Source of the DNA: Tanypteryx hageni
Lineage: Eukaryota; Arthropoda; Insecta; Odonata; Petaluridae
Assembly: GCA_028673005.1 (NCBI GenBank)
Contig: CM054117.1
Span: 2,356,001 to 2,420,000, forward strand
Direction of reading: 5' to 3'
Length of the DNA stretch: 64,000 nt
The notes under the pieces were generated by a model. That model saw only the letters and a program-made list of their open reading frames with translations. It did no database searches and was not told the DNA's origin. Every line of letters starts with the position of its first letter. Within the stretch, counting starts at the first letter, position 1. This document shows positions 33,410-45,604 of the stretch, piece after piece. Made by a program: the position numbers and the translations under genes.

Positions 33410-34844
33410 AAATGCAAAATGTTCATAGCCTACGCTGTATTTTTTTCATATAACAACCTTTGCCATCTGTCGATCAGTTTGAGAACTGACACTTTATTTT
33501 AGTTGCATGTATATGTAATATTTACTGTACATCTTGAGTATCAGGTAGGTCAGATTTCACCTGAATAAAAAATATAAACAAGCATTTCTTTACATGTTTT
33601 ACTTTAAATAAATGCTCTCAATATAAGTATAAATATCGGTGTTATAGCGTAATGTGAATATATAAATACTAGTGTAATTGACCCTCAAAAATAACGGGTA
33701 TGCATGAATTAAGTAGTAATTCAAAATAAAAATATGTATAAAAATTAATGGAACTACTCTATATATGCACTTAAAAGTGAAAAAATAAATATAAAAGTCA
33801 CCTAAGAGAATGTTGCAGAAATAAAAAAAAATGACTGTAGGTACAAAAAATTCGTGTGGCAAAGAATTATTAGTAGCGAATCATTTGTATAAGATTAACT
33901 TTACCGTATGGGCCTTCACTCGGTGGCACTCCAACATAAAACACGACAAAAATAGCTTTTACAATACCACAATTTTTAAAAATTAAGTTTGCGGTGTTTT
34001 AAAAGTTATTTTTGTCATTTTTTGTTTAAGATAGCGCAATACAGTTTTCGTATGAACAAACCCTTTTTTACTCACTGGAGCATTTGTTTAGGTGAATTTT
34101 ATACTTATTTTTTACATTTCAGTGCACACAAAAAGGTTTATCGTTATTAATACAAATTGTATTTTTGTTTTTGGGAAGAGGTTCATTATTCCACACAAAA
34201 TTTATTACAATACTTATTACTATAAGAGTGCCGAATCTGAAAACTAATAAGGTGAAAAGACCCAATACAGCCAAATCAAACCCAATCCTATTAATGTTAT
34301 AAATTTTTAATGAAACACTAATTTCATATACAAACAACAACTACATCAAACATTCGGATTATAGGGTTTTGTTTCATAACTACCATTAATGAGACACGAA
34401 TATATTGCTATTAGTTGAAACTTTGGAACAGATTCCATACCAAATATTGCTCCATATTTGTTTTCATTTTCTTCTCCGCACCTTTTTTAAATTTTGCTAT
34501 TATATTTTAATAAATTTTTTGTGGAAAACATTTCATTTGTAAACAACAAAAATATAACAGAAAATACAGACCAAAAAAGTGACTACCTCCAAAACTTATT
34601 TACCTTTTGCAGAAAATATACTAAAATCTTTTTTAAAATTCAACAAATTACATCTCTAAATCTGGTTTAAAAACACTTGCATATAAGAAGCATGTCAATG
34701 AATTATGGGATATTTATTTATTTTGGTTACCGTCGTATTGTGTATCGTTACCAAGGTATTGTTTAAACTTTAATATAGTGTCAAAACATCGTGAATGTGT
34801 GAACAGATGAGACGCGAACTAATAATCCGTGAATCATTCGCAAT
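33410..34844. other. AT-rich sequence, no gene
   Basis: Very AT-rich. The minus frames at 33599-33862 and 34119-34340 are dominated by Ile, Phe and Tyr, as expected from composition, and have no domain. Confidence 0.55.
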
Positions 34845-35035
34845 TAGACGAAACCACTCACAATGCAAATCATCTTGACAACGTAAGATATTCACGTAAA
34901 AAGCGTCGAATATTTCCGTTAAAAATAATTTGTGGATCAATTCTACTCGTATTCAAAAATCGAGGCAGGAAAATAAACTTCTTTAATTCATGTCTCGAAT
35001 TTGTACGACGGTCACAAGTAATTTTAAAACAGTGA
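34845..35035 (+). repeat. Diverged direct repeat, copy 2
   Basis: Partner of 26,700-26,900, about 8.1 kb away. Alignment is clear in the middle (CGTATTCAAAAATCGAGGCA) and weaker at the edges. The 68-codon frame over it is not conserved in copy 1. Confidence 0.6.
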
Positions 35036-35340
35036 CGAAAAAAGGCTTACACGCTGCGATCCAGCTAAAGATTCTGTCCACTGTGGTGGAATAGATCTTT
35101 TATAAGACGGCAGTAAGATATCCTACATGAAACGTAATTTCAACAAATTCTTCTTATGTTTGCTTTCTCTCTTGTTCATTATATAACTATTTATATTTCT
35201 GCATCCAAATTTGAAGTGTCCAGAAAGATATTTGGATCGAACGTGGATGCATTGATATCAATGTCTAATATATCTCCGGAAACAATTTGAAATAAATCTG
35301 GTGGCGAAAAAAAACTGTAAGATGTTAAGGTTTTTATATG

Positions 35341-35425
35341 AACGTTATATTATCATTATTTAACATTATATAATCATTTTTTAACGTTATATTTTCATTT
35401 TTTAACGTTATATTTTAATTATTTA
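35341..35425. repeat. Four-unit 21-bp tandem repeat
   Basis: Units start AACGTTATATTTTCATTTTTT or close variants. AT-rich minisatellite, followed near 35,490-35,522 by a short TG/CG-rich simple repeat. Confidence 0.75.
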
Positions 35426-35999
35426 ATCTATGATTATGGGTATTAGATACCCAATATGAAACTTAATAAAAATCGTTTGCATTTATATGTGTGTGCTTTC
35501 GTGGGTGCGTGTGTGCGTGCGTAATATTTAAATGCAAAATTCAGGTTTTCAATATAAAATTTATTTGTAAAAATATATTTTTGGAGTCATTACTTGTTTC
35601 TCTGTTATGACATTGTTTTGGCGAAAACTCCAGCTCAATATTTCTTATTGAAAAACCTTCTTAGTAGATAAATTTTAAAATCAATCAATTTAACATCCGT
35701 GAAGCCTTGAAACGTGCTTATCATTCCACTCCATTTCCTCTAAGAGAAATCTTTTTTGTAAATAAGGAAAAGCGATAGAAAGGAAAGAGCAATAATTATA
35801 TAAATAAATTCATTGTTTCTCAATATCATTCAGTCAGTTTACTGAAAAGGGGAATGAAATTGTTCACATATATGTAATATCAGTTCAATTTTATATTTTT
35901 ATTATTTATTTTTATTATTTTATTATTATTATTTATATTTATTTTAAATGGCATGCTGCGGCTTGATGTGCATCAATAATATAAATGCGCAATAATCGG

Positions 36000-36560
36000 A
36001 TTCGATAGCCGCAATTCGTTCAAAAGGATCACATTAATGGTATGAGCCAAATCCCAACGAGTGAAGTCACTCAACTGAGGCGTTTAGAAATGCACACGAT
36101 TATTTAGCGAGAAAATTGCTTTGGTGTAGTACTGTGTGAACCGATACGGTAAGGGAGAATGGAGATAATGAGATGTGCGCTCACACCGGTAATGCTATTC
36201 AAAAGAGAGGCTTTGATTGTGTGTCTGATTTATTTTTGATGTCCCGATGAAGCCGAGCCGACCATTTTGTACGCCACGCAGAGGTTTTTGTGCGATCTCG
36301 ATGGCTTAGGTTCAAAAGATAGGATCACGCAGCGAGCGGGGCCGCATGGCCGCATCATAGGGAAGGGTGATTAATCACTCGGCATTGTGGAGCCATAATG
36401 CCCTTCCCACCAATCCCACGTCGTACCTTTGACTTCGCATTTACAGTAGCAACTACGATCCATGGATTAATGATGCTCCGCGCTCCATTATCATGCAAAT
36501 GGAAAAATGCGACGCTGGAATGCTTCGCAAGTGATTGATTATGTATTAGAGTGTTACAGT
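36000..36560. promoter_or_regulatory. Candidate cis-regulatory block
   Basis: Complex, GC-balanced sequence in an AT-rich setting, without a persuasive ORF. It contains a perfect octamer ATGCAAAT (36493-36500), a K50 homeodomain-type GGATTAA (36464-36470) and the 12-bp palindrome GTGATTAATCAC (36367-36378). These suggest an enhancer-like or conserved non-coding element. Sites this short occur by chance, so the clustering and composition are the main argument. Confidence 0.25.
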
Positions 36561-38029
36561 CTATTCAAAATGCCTCCTGTGGAGGTAATATGTGTTGAAA
36601 TCACTTTTAGTGCTAGTTGGGAAAGAAACACAAGCGTGTGCCCATTGTGTTTCCCCTACGTGCGGTTATTCGATCGTAATCTTGTGCTTATGCTTTCTTT
36701 TGTGTCGATAAACGTATGACCTAAAAATTTAATAAAGATCTTTTACAGAAATCGACGAAAATTTATAACTTCCTATGACCCACTTTATTTTATGGCGTAA
36801 TCGAATGTATCGCGTATGAAATCATACCTCAAAAACTGAGGGAGATTTTCATACGGAACTAACCTATAAGATGAATTTTTAATTAGAAGCCAACATTTCA
36901 AAGATAGGTATGACACTTCATGTAATAATAAGAGCCTATTCAGTTCTTCTGCCTGTAAGATTTGAGAAATTAACACAAGAACGGTGAGATCCATTTCGAC
37001 GAATCGCACGCCAGATACTCAGTGCCTGCCTTTGCAGGTTTTAAGCGGATCACCGTCATGATGGCTTCTCTTCCAGAAAAGTTTACTTTATCCATTTGAT
37101 TAACATGCGAATCATTACTACTGGGTATTTTTGGTTTGCATTTAAAAACAAGTGGAGCGTCATACGCGGACATGGATAAAAATGGGGCGTTTTCTATTTT
37201 TCGTGGGATTATAGGGCCATAAATTCGGTCAATAGAACCTCGTTTGTTTTATAACGGAGAGAGTGCGCCACGTGAAGGTGAGGTTAGCGTTTAAACGAGA
37301 GAGAGACGCTCAATAGCTAAGATAGCATCATCATTCGGCATAAATATATATTTTACATAAAAATTTATTGGATAACTGATACTTCGACATAAGTTCAGAA
37401 TGCAATCAATTTTGCATTAAAATTTCGAACATATCCCTAACCTCCTCTTTTAAAGTTTTCAAAACTCCTCTTCTCGAGAATAAGCGGCATCAATGCGGAA
37501 ATGCGCACTTTCAGTTTTCCACCTTTTACACCTCCGGAGATATAAGTGAAAATTTTGATAATTGTTTAAAACATAGGTACCTAACTTGAATAATTGTTAC
37601 GCAGTCTTTACGTTCAAGTTCATACTATTGCCGTAAAATACCGATTATTTTCACATGAAAAGTACTTTGTGCGCATGAAAGAAAAATTAACGTATTTACG
37701 TTCTTCTTCGTAAATAATCCATTTACTTCCATTTTCTATAATTTGTGTCCACGCAAAAAGAAATTAAACGTATTTATGCATTTGTAGTATATTTGGTTTA
37801 CTTAAGGAGAAAACAATAAAACTATGTAAGAAATTTTCTGTTCAAAATAAATTACGACTTTCTCCTTGGTTTTTTCTCAAACGTTGAAATAAATTAAATT
37901 GGTTTTTTCGACAAAAAACTAAAATAATTTCCAAATTAGCTTAAAATTGATTTCAAATTAGAGAAAAAGAAAAACTTTCAACCTTTTAACAATAACATAT
38001 TATCGTTTCCATGGAAAATTCACGCATCA
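36561..38029. other. No supported gene
   Basis: Small frames near 36,507-36,719 and 36,785-37,173 have no recognisable domain. The rest is AT-rich and non-repetitive within this window. Confidence 0.45.
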
Positions 38030-38790
38030 TTATCACGTCTGAGCTCGCCAAATAATTTCTCGTTTCCGCCATCTGTAAACCAACTATTTATCTATCTCCA
38101 TAGCTATCCTCCTATCAGAAGGTCGTGACGATGGCTCTCCATTCATTCCCTTTTTCCCCATTTTCTCTTCTTCCTTAAATTACTCCCAAATCAATCCTCT
38201 TTCTTCTCCATCCCTCTTCATTCCATCAATCCGTCTCTTCCTAGGTCATCTTCTAGGTCTTCTTATCCACCAGTTCCCTTGGTTTTCTCCATATATATAT
38301 ACACACTCATGCCATGTCCATACCAACTTAACCGTCGCCTTCCGATTTCTGTTATGATTTCTATTTTCCGTCTTTCATAGTCTTTCCAGTCTCGCCTTTC
38401 GTTCTCGAGATCTCTTCGTCTCTACAACCTGTAGTATACTCTAATATTCCGATCTCATTTGCCATTTTTCAGTTCTATACGTAGAAATTGGTTTATACCT
38501 TCGTTGTAAATAGCCCTATTAAATTTTTATGGCACATTCCATAAAAGTTCCCTGAGACATAGATACAGGTTCTTTGCCACTCCATTCGCTATCTCTGTGT
38601 CTATCTTTCTTTCATTATCTACCATCCTTTCCAGGTATTTAAAACTTCATTTATTCTCTCATAGCATGGCATTTTTCTGCCAAAACCATGGTAATTTTCA
38701 ACTTTCTTTTGTTCTTCATCATTTTAAAGCCATAATTTTCAATATTATGCTCTATTAACTATAATAATCCGATACGACAATTGATATCAC
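38030..38790 (-). pseudogene. Antisense remnant of a non-LTR retrotransposon 3' end
   Basis: Read on the minus strand, broken frames give EKWQMRSEY, then ERRDWKDYERRKIEI, GRRRLSWYGHGMS, RPRKRRIDGMKRDGEERGL and EWRAIV. This follows the common C-terminal pattern of LINE ORF2 (EMRYLRR...RRDRIRN...LRWFGHVMRM...GRPRKRWIDG...DR..WR). Stops and frameshifts are numerous. No RT active site is present. It is an old 5'-truncated insertion, distinct from the 50-kb copy. Confidence 0.7.
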
Positions 38791-39239
38791 AGCTGTTTCG
38801 GCAAACAACAGCAGTCATCTTACATTAAGGATTTATGGTTATTTTGCTCGAGTACGACGCCAAGCTAAGTTCCGTTCTTAGTACAGTTAACTCACCATAG
38901 AGATTATCTGTGTGTGCATTTCTGCCTAATCACCTGTGGGTTATTATAGTTAGAGAATATCTGTTAGAGTTTGAATTCATAAAAATCATGGCCTGTACAA
39001 GTTTTCCTTAGAATTATTTTGTAGTTAATCTAAACATTGCAAAAGGATTACGAATACACTATTTTTCAAAGAGAAGCTACTTAGCCAAACTTCTTCGATT
39101 TACATTTTTGAGATATTTTTTTCGCAGCATTAGTTGTAATCATTGAATAATTTTCTCGATATTGAGAGCAAATTTTTTAGGATTAAAATTTAACATAAAA
39201 GCAACCATCATTCAAGCTGGAAATAGTCCCAGTATGTTA
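38791..39239. other. No recognisable feature
   Basis: AT-rich sequence without domain, repeat or RNA signal. Confidence 0.5.
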
Positions 39240-39775
39240 AAATATCTGAAGTAATCCCTCCCTCCTCCATATATCTCTCCCCCAACCTCTCCCCCTCTCC
39301 CTCCCCTCTCCCACTTCCCTCCCTTCCCTCCCTCCCCCCTCCCTACCTCACCCTCCCTACCACACCCTCCCTCCCACTCCCTCCCTCCCACTCCCTCCCT
39401 CCCACTCCCTCCCTCTCCCTCTCTCCCCCCCTCTATCTCTCCCCCTCTCTCTCTTTCCCTCTCTACCTCTCCCTCCCCCCTCCCACTCCCTCCCTCCCCT
39501 CCTCTCCCTCCCTCCCTCTCCCTCCTCTCCCTCCCTCCCTCTCTCTCTCTCCCTCTGTCTCCCCCCTCTTTCTCCCCCCCTCTTCCCCCCTCTCTCCCTC
39601 CCTACCTACCTCACCCTCCCTCCCTCCCACTCCCTCCCTCCCCTCCCCTCCCTCCCTCCCTCTCCCTCTCTCTCTCCCTCTCTTCCCCTCTCTCTCCTGC
39701 TCTCTCTCCCTCTATCTCTCCCTCTCCCCTCCATTCCCCTCCCTCTCTCCTCCATCCCTCACCCCTCCCTCCTCG
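39240..39775. repeat. (CCCT)n-like pyrimidine tract
   Basis: About 535 bp of CTCCCTCCC and CTCTCTCC repeats on the + strand. Such tracts can adopt triplex or, on the purine strand, G-rich structures. No gene. Confidence 0.9.
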
Positions 39776-40261
39776 ACCGACCATAAGGGTTCAGCGCAGC
39801 TTTTAAGTATAGTCCACTCCTTAGCCCCATTCATCCAGATAATCTCTTAAAGCCAAATACACTGTCCATTCAAGGGGGTCCTGGAAGTGACCCCAACTAG
39901 AACGCATCTGCCGTGTAATTGCCCCTACTTCCTGTTTTTCTTCTAGCTTCCCTCACTCATTCTAAACTCCAATGGCACCTCTGTGCCCGCTCTCCGAGAG
40001 GAGGGGAACAATACCTGACGGCTAAAAGTCACCCACGAATGCACATCGGCCTCCCCTGCCCGCTGCGTGTGAGAAGGTCGTTCGTTTTTTGCACGTGTAG
40101 CGAAGGGAGGGAAGTGGTCGTACGTGGAGAAGAGGGGTTGGGACGGGAGAAGAAGACGGAAATGGAGGAGGACGTAAAGAGGAGGGACGGCTTTCGGATG
40201 AATAGGTTCGTTGCGCAGCTTCAGTCGCAAAGGCTGCGAATGGAAATCGGAGTCATTCGGG
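39776..40261. other. GC-richer block with opposing frames
   Basis: Plus 39919-40293 (124 codons) and minus 40230-39943 (95 codons) overlap. Neither shows a known domain, and the plus frame runs into the minisatellite. Possibly unique sequence; no call. Confidence 0.35.
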
Positions 40262-40940
40262 GTAGAAAGAGAGAGGTAGAAAGAGAGAGTTAGAAAGAGA
40301 GAGGTAGAAAGAGAGAGGTAGAAAGAGAGAGTTAGAAAGAGAGAGGTAGAAAGAGAGAGTTAGAAAGAGAGAGGTAGAAAGAGAGAGGTAGAAAGAGAGA
40401 GGTAGAAAGAGAGAGGTAGAAAGAGAGAGGTAGAAAGAGAGAGGTGGAAAGAGAAAGGTAGGAAGAGAGAGGTAGAAAGAGAGAGTTAGAAAGAGAGAGG
40501 TAGAAAGAGAGAGTTAGAAAGAGAGAGGTAGAAAGAGAGAGGTAGAAAGAGAGTTAGAAAGAGAGAGGTAGAAAGAGAGAGGTAGAAAGAGAGAGGTAGA
40601 AAGAGAGAGGTAGAAAGAGAGAGGTAGAAAGAGAGAGGTAGAAAGAGAGAGGTAGAAAGAGAGAGGTAGAAAGAGAGAGGTAGAAAGAGAGAGGTAGAAA
40701 GAGAGAGGTAGAAAGAGAGAGGTAGAAAGAGAGAGGTAGAAAGAGAGAGGTAGAAAGAGAGAGGTAGAAAGAGAGAGGCAGAAAGAGAGAGGTAGAAAGA
40801 GAGAGGTGGAAAGAGAGAGGCAGAAAGAGAGAGGTAGAAAGAGAGAGGTAGAAAGAGAGAGGTAGAAAGAGAGAGGTAGAAAGAGAGAGGTAGAAAGAGA
40901 GAGGTGGAAAGAGAGAGGCAGAAAGAGAGGTAGAAAGAGA
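40262..40940. repeat. 14-bp minisatellite (GAGAGAGGTAGAAA)n
   Basis: About 48 units of 14 bp with variants (TTAG for GTAG, GGTGGAAA, GGCAGAAA). Three units make 42 bp, so a minus frame of 186 codons stays open as a Leu/Ser/Phe-rich 14-residue repeat. That frame is a by-product of the array. Confidence 0.95.
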
Positions 40941-41399
40941 GTCTGATAGGAGTTTTCATGCAGTGTGTATGCAAAGGTCGTTTAAGCAGATGGATAGAGA
41001 CGCCTCCTTTATAATTCAGTATTTTTTTTTCTTTATTAGTTGACAATGCACAAAAAATGTATTCAATTTATTTACGATCAGAATCTAGACATAATATTTT
41101 CCGTGAGTTTTAAAAAGTTTTCTTTTTTCAAGAGCACCAGTTAAACGTCTTGCCAAGGATAGCAAATTGCCTTGAGCTGCCCTGGCAAAGGTTCATTCCC
41201 ATTTGGACATTTGAAAAACTCCGGCAGAGCAATCCATCGACATTGAAAATCACACCGCCCGAAGAATCTGCAGAATTGTTTCCAAACACGTAAATCCATG
41301 ATTAAGAAAAGTACAAATGAATCGCATAGAAACATCAAGTGCAACGAACTTATCAGCATAGGTATTTGTTCCTCATATGTGGTTATCACTTACCAAGTG

Positions 41400-43690
41400 C
41401 GGATATTTTATGATTCCTAACGCTCTTAATCCTGAGTAATTTGTAGAATGCGAGCAATTAGCCAAAAAGCCAATGCGATCGGGAAACCTATTAGATTTAT
41501 TAGCAACTAACGTCCAAGAAAGAATAAAAACTTCACCATAGAAGGTGGAATAAGTGATCATCTGGCCGTATATACAGAGTGTAATTTGAAAATCGAAAGG
41601 AACCCTAAGCCTAAAAGAAAGTTTTCTTATATTTGCTAAGGGAGATTCTTCAAGTTACAGGTCGCGCTTAGGAAAAATACTACCTGGCTTCCATGATATG
41701 ACTTAACGATCAGGTGCTGTGTTATCATGGACATTATTCAAGGATATAATGCTAGAGGGCATCAATAAGTACATTCCAATTAAATTGAAGGTCGACAATA
41801 AAGAGCCACGTTGGTACATTAAGCAAGTTAAGAGTGCGCTTAGGCGTCAGAGAATAAGCCACGCGAAAATAAAAAAATATGCCGTCTACATCATCCCAGG
41901 AGTATAAAGCAGCTAAAGTTCAGGAGTATAAGGAATCCCGTGCTAAAGCGAGAAATACTATGCGCGGGGCTTTTAATAACTTCACGAATAATATATTAAA
42001 TAATTATTTGAAGGAAGACCCTAAAGTTTTTTGGTCCTATGTGAGAGAGGTCCAAAGTAGAGGCCCTACCATACCATCCCTGCGAAATGACTGCGTTCCG
42101 TTATTCATGATAGCGTAGAGATATCTAACCTGTTAAACGATCATTTTGTAAAAGCATTTACATCCGTCAGCGGCAATTGCGTACTTTATGCACCCGCAAT
42201 AAGGAGAGACCAGATGGACGATATAGTATTTTCTGAGGTGGAAATAGCAATTAAGTTACATCAGACATAACAAAGCCACTGGCCCCGAAGAAATTCCTGC
42301 TCGCGTTTTCAAAGAATTAGCTGAAGAAATAGCACCCTTTCTTCGGATAATCTTCGAGAAATCCATTTCTCGCGCAGAGGTCCCTAACGACTGGAGGTTA
42401 GCGCACATTACCCCAATTCATAAGGTCGGTGACAAGGAGAACTCAGAAAATTACAGGCCGATTTCCTGAACTTCGATATCGTACAAGATTCTCGAGCGCA
42501 TACTCGTTAGCCAACCTAATGCGATTTCTGGATAGTAATTCATTGTTAGATGATTGTGAACACGTCTTCAGGAAAGGTAGGTCTTATGATACCCAGCTCG
42601 GTCTTTTTCTGAATTGTTTACTGAAAAGCGGGAAAAATAATAGGCAGGTCGATGCCATTGTCTTACGTTAGATTTTAAGAAAGCCTTTGATATGGTAACC
42701 CACAGGAAATAATAACGAAATTATAAACCTTAGGCGTAAATTCCAAAATTGTTAGTTGGATCCGTGAATTTTTAAATCATAGGAAGCAGAAGGTGGGAAA
42801 TTCTCGAATTTAGTTGAGGTTTTATGGCGTTCCACAGGGTAGAGTAATTGGTCCGTTATTATTTCTAATTTATATAAACGATATCAGCTCAGTAGTCAAA
42901 AGTAAAATTAGGTTTTCGCGGACGACACCGTCATCTATAGAGAGATAAGCAAACAATAAGACCATCCGTATCTCCAAAATGAACTAGAAGGTATTTGTGC
43001 ATGGTGTAAGGATTGGCAGTTAGAGATCAACCAAAAGAAAAGCTGCGTCATCAACTTCTGGAGAACCAAGAGTATCTTATTGGATGTTAATTATTCGTTG
43101 GACGGAGTAGAGATTCCAGTTTCAGGCTCGATTAAATACCTTGGAGTCACGATCCAATGTGATCTCTCGTGAGGCACCCACATTCGGCGATTGATAGGTG
43201 CCGCTAGCAAAAAGCTGTCCTTTATAGGGAAAATAGTTCGAAATAGCTCCGAAAAGTGAAATAATTACGGCGTTCATCATTGGTTCCACCGCAGGTCGAA
43301 TGCGCGTCGGTTATTTGGGATCCCTACGACAAGGGACTCGATAACGAGATAGAAAAGGTTCAGCGCAGGGCAGCCAGATTTGTAAAGGGAAATTACGATA
43401 GTAAACAAAGCGCATCATCGTTAATAGAAAATCTGAAATGGACATCGTTAGAGGAATGTAGGCTGCAGGCTAGATTTGAACTACTGGAGAAATGTATTTG
43501 CGAGATAGACTGTAGAACGGAGTTATACAGAGGATCGTTTTTCCCTAGGATGATAAGAGAACATAATAGGAAAAGATAACGTTGGAAAACTAGGGAACTT
43601 TGTTGCACTGCGCCACCTGTCATCCACAAAAAGTTGACTTGCAGGGTATCATGTAGATGTAGATGTAGACGTAGATGAGACTTGATACAC
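41400..43690 (+). pseudogene. CR1/jockey-group LINE, 5'-truncated, frameshifted
   Basis: The endonuclease end is readable as NLLDLLATN near 41,490 and, after a frameshift, FTIEGGISDHLAVYTE near 41,532, which carries the SDH motif of AP-endonucleases. RT follows: NKATGPEEIPARVF near 42,272, DWRLAHITPIHKVGDKENS, FRKGRSYDTQLGL near 42,570, LDFKKAFDMV near 42,670, VPQGRVIGPLLFLIYINDI near 42,830, and the catalytic FADDTVIYRE with FADD at 42915-42926. KYLGVTIQCDLS is near 43,135, and the 99-codon frame 43280-43579 has KVQRRAARFVKGNYDS and FFPRMIREHNRKR. At least six lesions (stops and shifts) break it. The 3' end is a TGTAGA-type tail at 43,650-43,675. Confidence 0.9.
43650..43677 (+). repeat. (ATGTAG)n LINE tail
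   Basis: Three to four units of ATGTAG, with one ACGTAG, terminate the LINE. Short tandem tails mark the 3' priming end of CR1-like elements. Confidence 0.75.
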
Positions 43691-45035
43691 CGAGCCTTAC
43701 AATTCTCCAAAACTATAATTCTGACAAATAAAATTTTCCTCCATAGTTAATCCCAAAATTTGAAATTATCGCAAACAGTATGTCTAGTAGAAGCCATATT
43801 AACCGGTTGTAAAATATGTTCTTGAGGCCTACTAATTTTCCAGACGTCATTCGTACGAGAAAGATGTACTCAGGAAACGATCCAAATGAATCCCCCTCCC
43901 GTTCTTCATCGACAATGACGGAGAGACATTGCGCAGGAAATCTAAGACAGATCATCAAATCCAATCATAGATCCATCGCCTATGTATTCATCTTTTCTTA
44001 TTCAGCTATTCCTTTCCTAGTGTGCATCTTCAACTTTGAGTTTTTATTGTGATTATAAACCTTTCGCAAATAGCAAAAGGCAGAAAATAAACGATCCCGT
44101 GGTCCAACATATGCCAATAATACAGAAGATGACCTATTATTATAATGGGGTTTAAGGGGTCATGTTTGAGATATAACTCCGTAAATTATAAAAATTAAAT
44201 TTATTTCTGACTGCCCTTTGTTGACTTATTTTATAAATGTTTTAGAGTGTGTGTGTGTATGTTTTTTATACGTTTTTACACCGTTGAAGCTATCGAATTC
44301 GAAAGTTTCATGGGCCATCCTATGGACCAAATGAAGAACTTGGTCTAGGTTTGAAGACCGTGGGGTCTCTTATACCCCATTAGGCAAACAAAATACTATT
44401 TCCATAAGAATGCATGGAAGATGGTGTGGAGATACAACAAAATACCTTGCAGCCCTTCACTGATGTGGATATAAATATACCTTAATATTAACTTACGATC
44501 GCGGGATATGGCTTGTTTTACGCACAAAAGCCTGGAAATTTTAATTTTGTTCGTGTTTTGTCGTATTACATGCTAAATCGCTCGAAAGTTTCCTTTAAGC
44601 GCAAAATGTATCGGTTTAGATGATCATTTTCCAGGCGACAACAAAGTTAAATTTCTTAATTGTTGTTCTCTTCAAAGGGAGATAGGCACGTAACGATTAA
44701 TGCAAAGAAAATCCACGCCATTGGCACGCCGTAGAGGAAGAATAGCTAATGCTAAAATAAAAGGTACAAATGGATTCATGCCTAAACTAGAGGTTACCCG
44801 CCGAAATCGACGGTTAGCAGAGAGCGACTGCAGAGATCCGGCTCGCAGCTCCAACGTGTGGTTACCAACACACGCAACATCACCCATCCTTCCCTCCAAC
44901 CGCCTGTCTCCTCCTACCGTCTTGGTGGCGTTTGACTGCCCTCAAATTTCATTCAGATCGGGTCAATCATACACCCACCGTAACCTATATCGAAATTTTC
45001 TCTCTATTCAAAATATCGATAGAGACGCACCCCCC
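43691..45035. other. No supported gene
   Basis: Opposing frames at 43,713-44,052 and 44,672-45,041 have no known domain. Composition is mixed and no repeat was recognised. Confidence 0.45.
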
Positions 45036-45310
45036 TCCTGATTGAAATTCTGATATTGCATGTAGCAAAAGTTCTAAGTTGGATCGACCTAAGGATAAGT
45101 TGCAAGTTTCGTGCAATTCGATCCTGCATTTTATGCATTATCGCCGGTTTTTTCGTTGCTCCCTCCCTACAACCCACCCTCCTGATTGAAATCTCGATAT
45201 GATATGTAGCCTAAGATCTAAGTTGGATCAACCTTTCGATAGGTTGCAAGTTTCGTAATAATCGGTCCAGCCGTTTTTGCGCTATCGCCGGGTCTTAGTT
45301 TCCCCATTTC
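45036..45310 (+). repeat. Tandem duplication of a 141-bp unit
   Basis: CTCCTGATTGAAAT occurs at about 45,038 and 45,179. Each copy continues with ATGTAGC, CTAAGTTGGATC(A/G)ACCT, AGTTGCAAGTTTCGT and a TTATCGCCGG or CTATCGCCGG end. The second copy has AATCGGTCCAGCCGTTTTTG, a phrase often seen at the ends of arthropod repeats. Confidence 0.7.
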
Positions 45311-45604
45311 CACAATTGAAATTCTGATGTGATAAATATCGTCAATAAATGGCGACCCAAGGCTCCGATCTCAATTTTTTTTAAGTGCCTGCACATCTAC
45401 ATGGTAAGACCTTTCTTTTGGCACCTCAACCATATTCCTAGGTGCTGCCGTTGTCTTACAGGTTCTACCACAATAAAAGCGATTTAAATTAATATAGTTT
45501 ATGAATGCTTTTCAAGTGTCTCATATGATTTTCAAGGAATATTAGAACATTGTTATCTTTCACCATTAACATTGAAAGATTTATCGCAACATAAGTCGAT
45601 ACAT

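Noticed and set aside
33599..33862. Hydrophobic 87-codon minus ORF, possible membrane protein
   Set aside because: Extreme AT content by itself gives Ile/Phe/Tyr-rich frames; no start context, domain or neighbour supports it.
39919..40293. 124-codon plus ORF before the minisatellite
   Set aside because: No domain, overlaps an equally good minus frame, and its C-terminus is repeat-derived.
40486..41046. 186-codon minus-strand ORF rich in Leu, Ser, Phe
   Set aside because: It is a translation of the 14-bp minisatellite; the 42-bp triple unit simply keeps the frame open.
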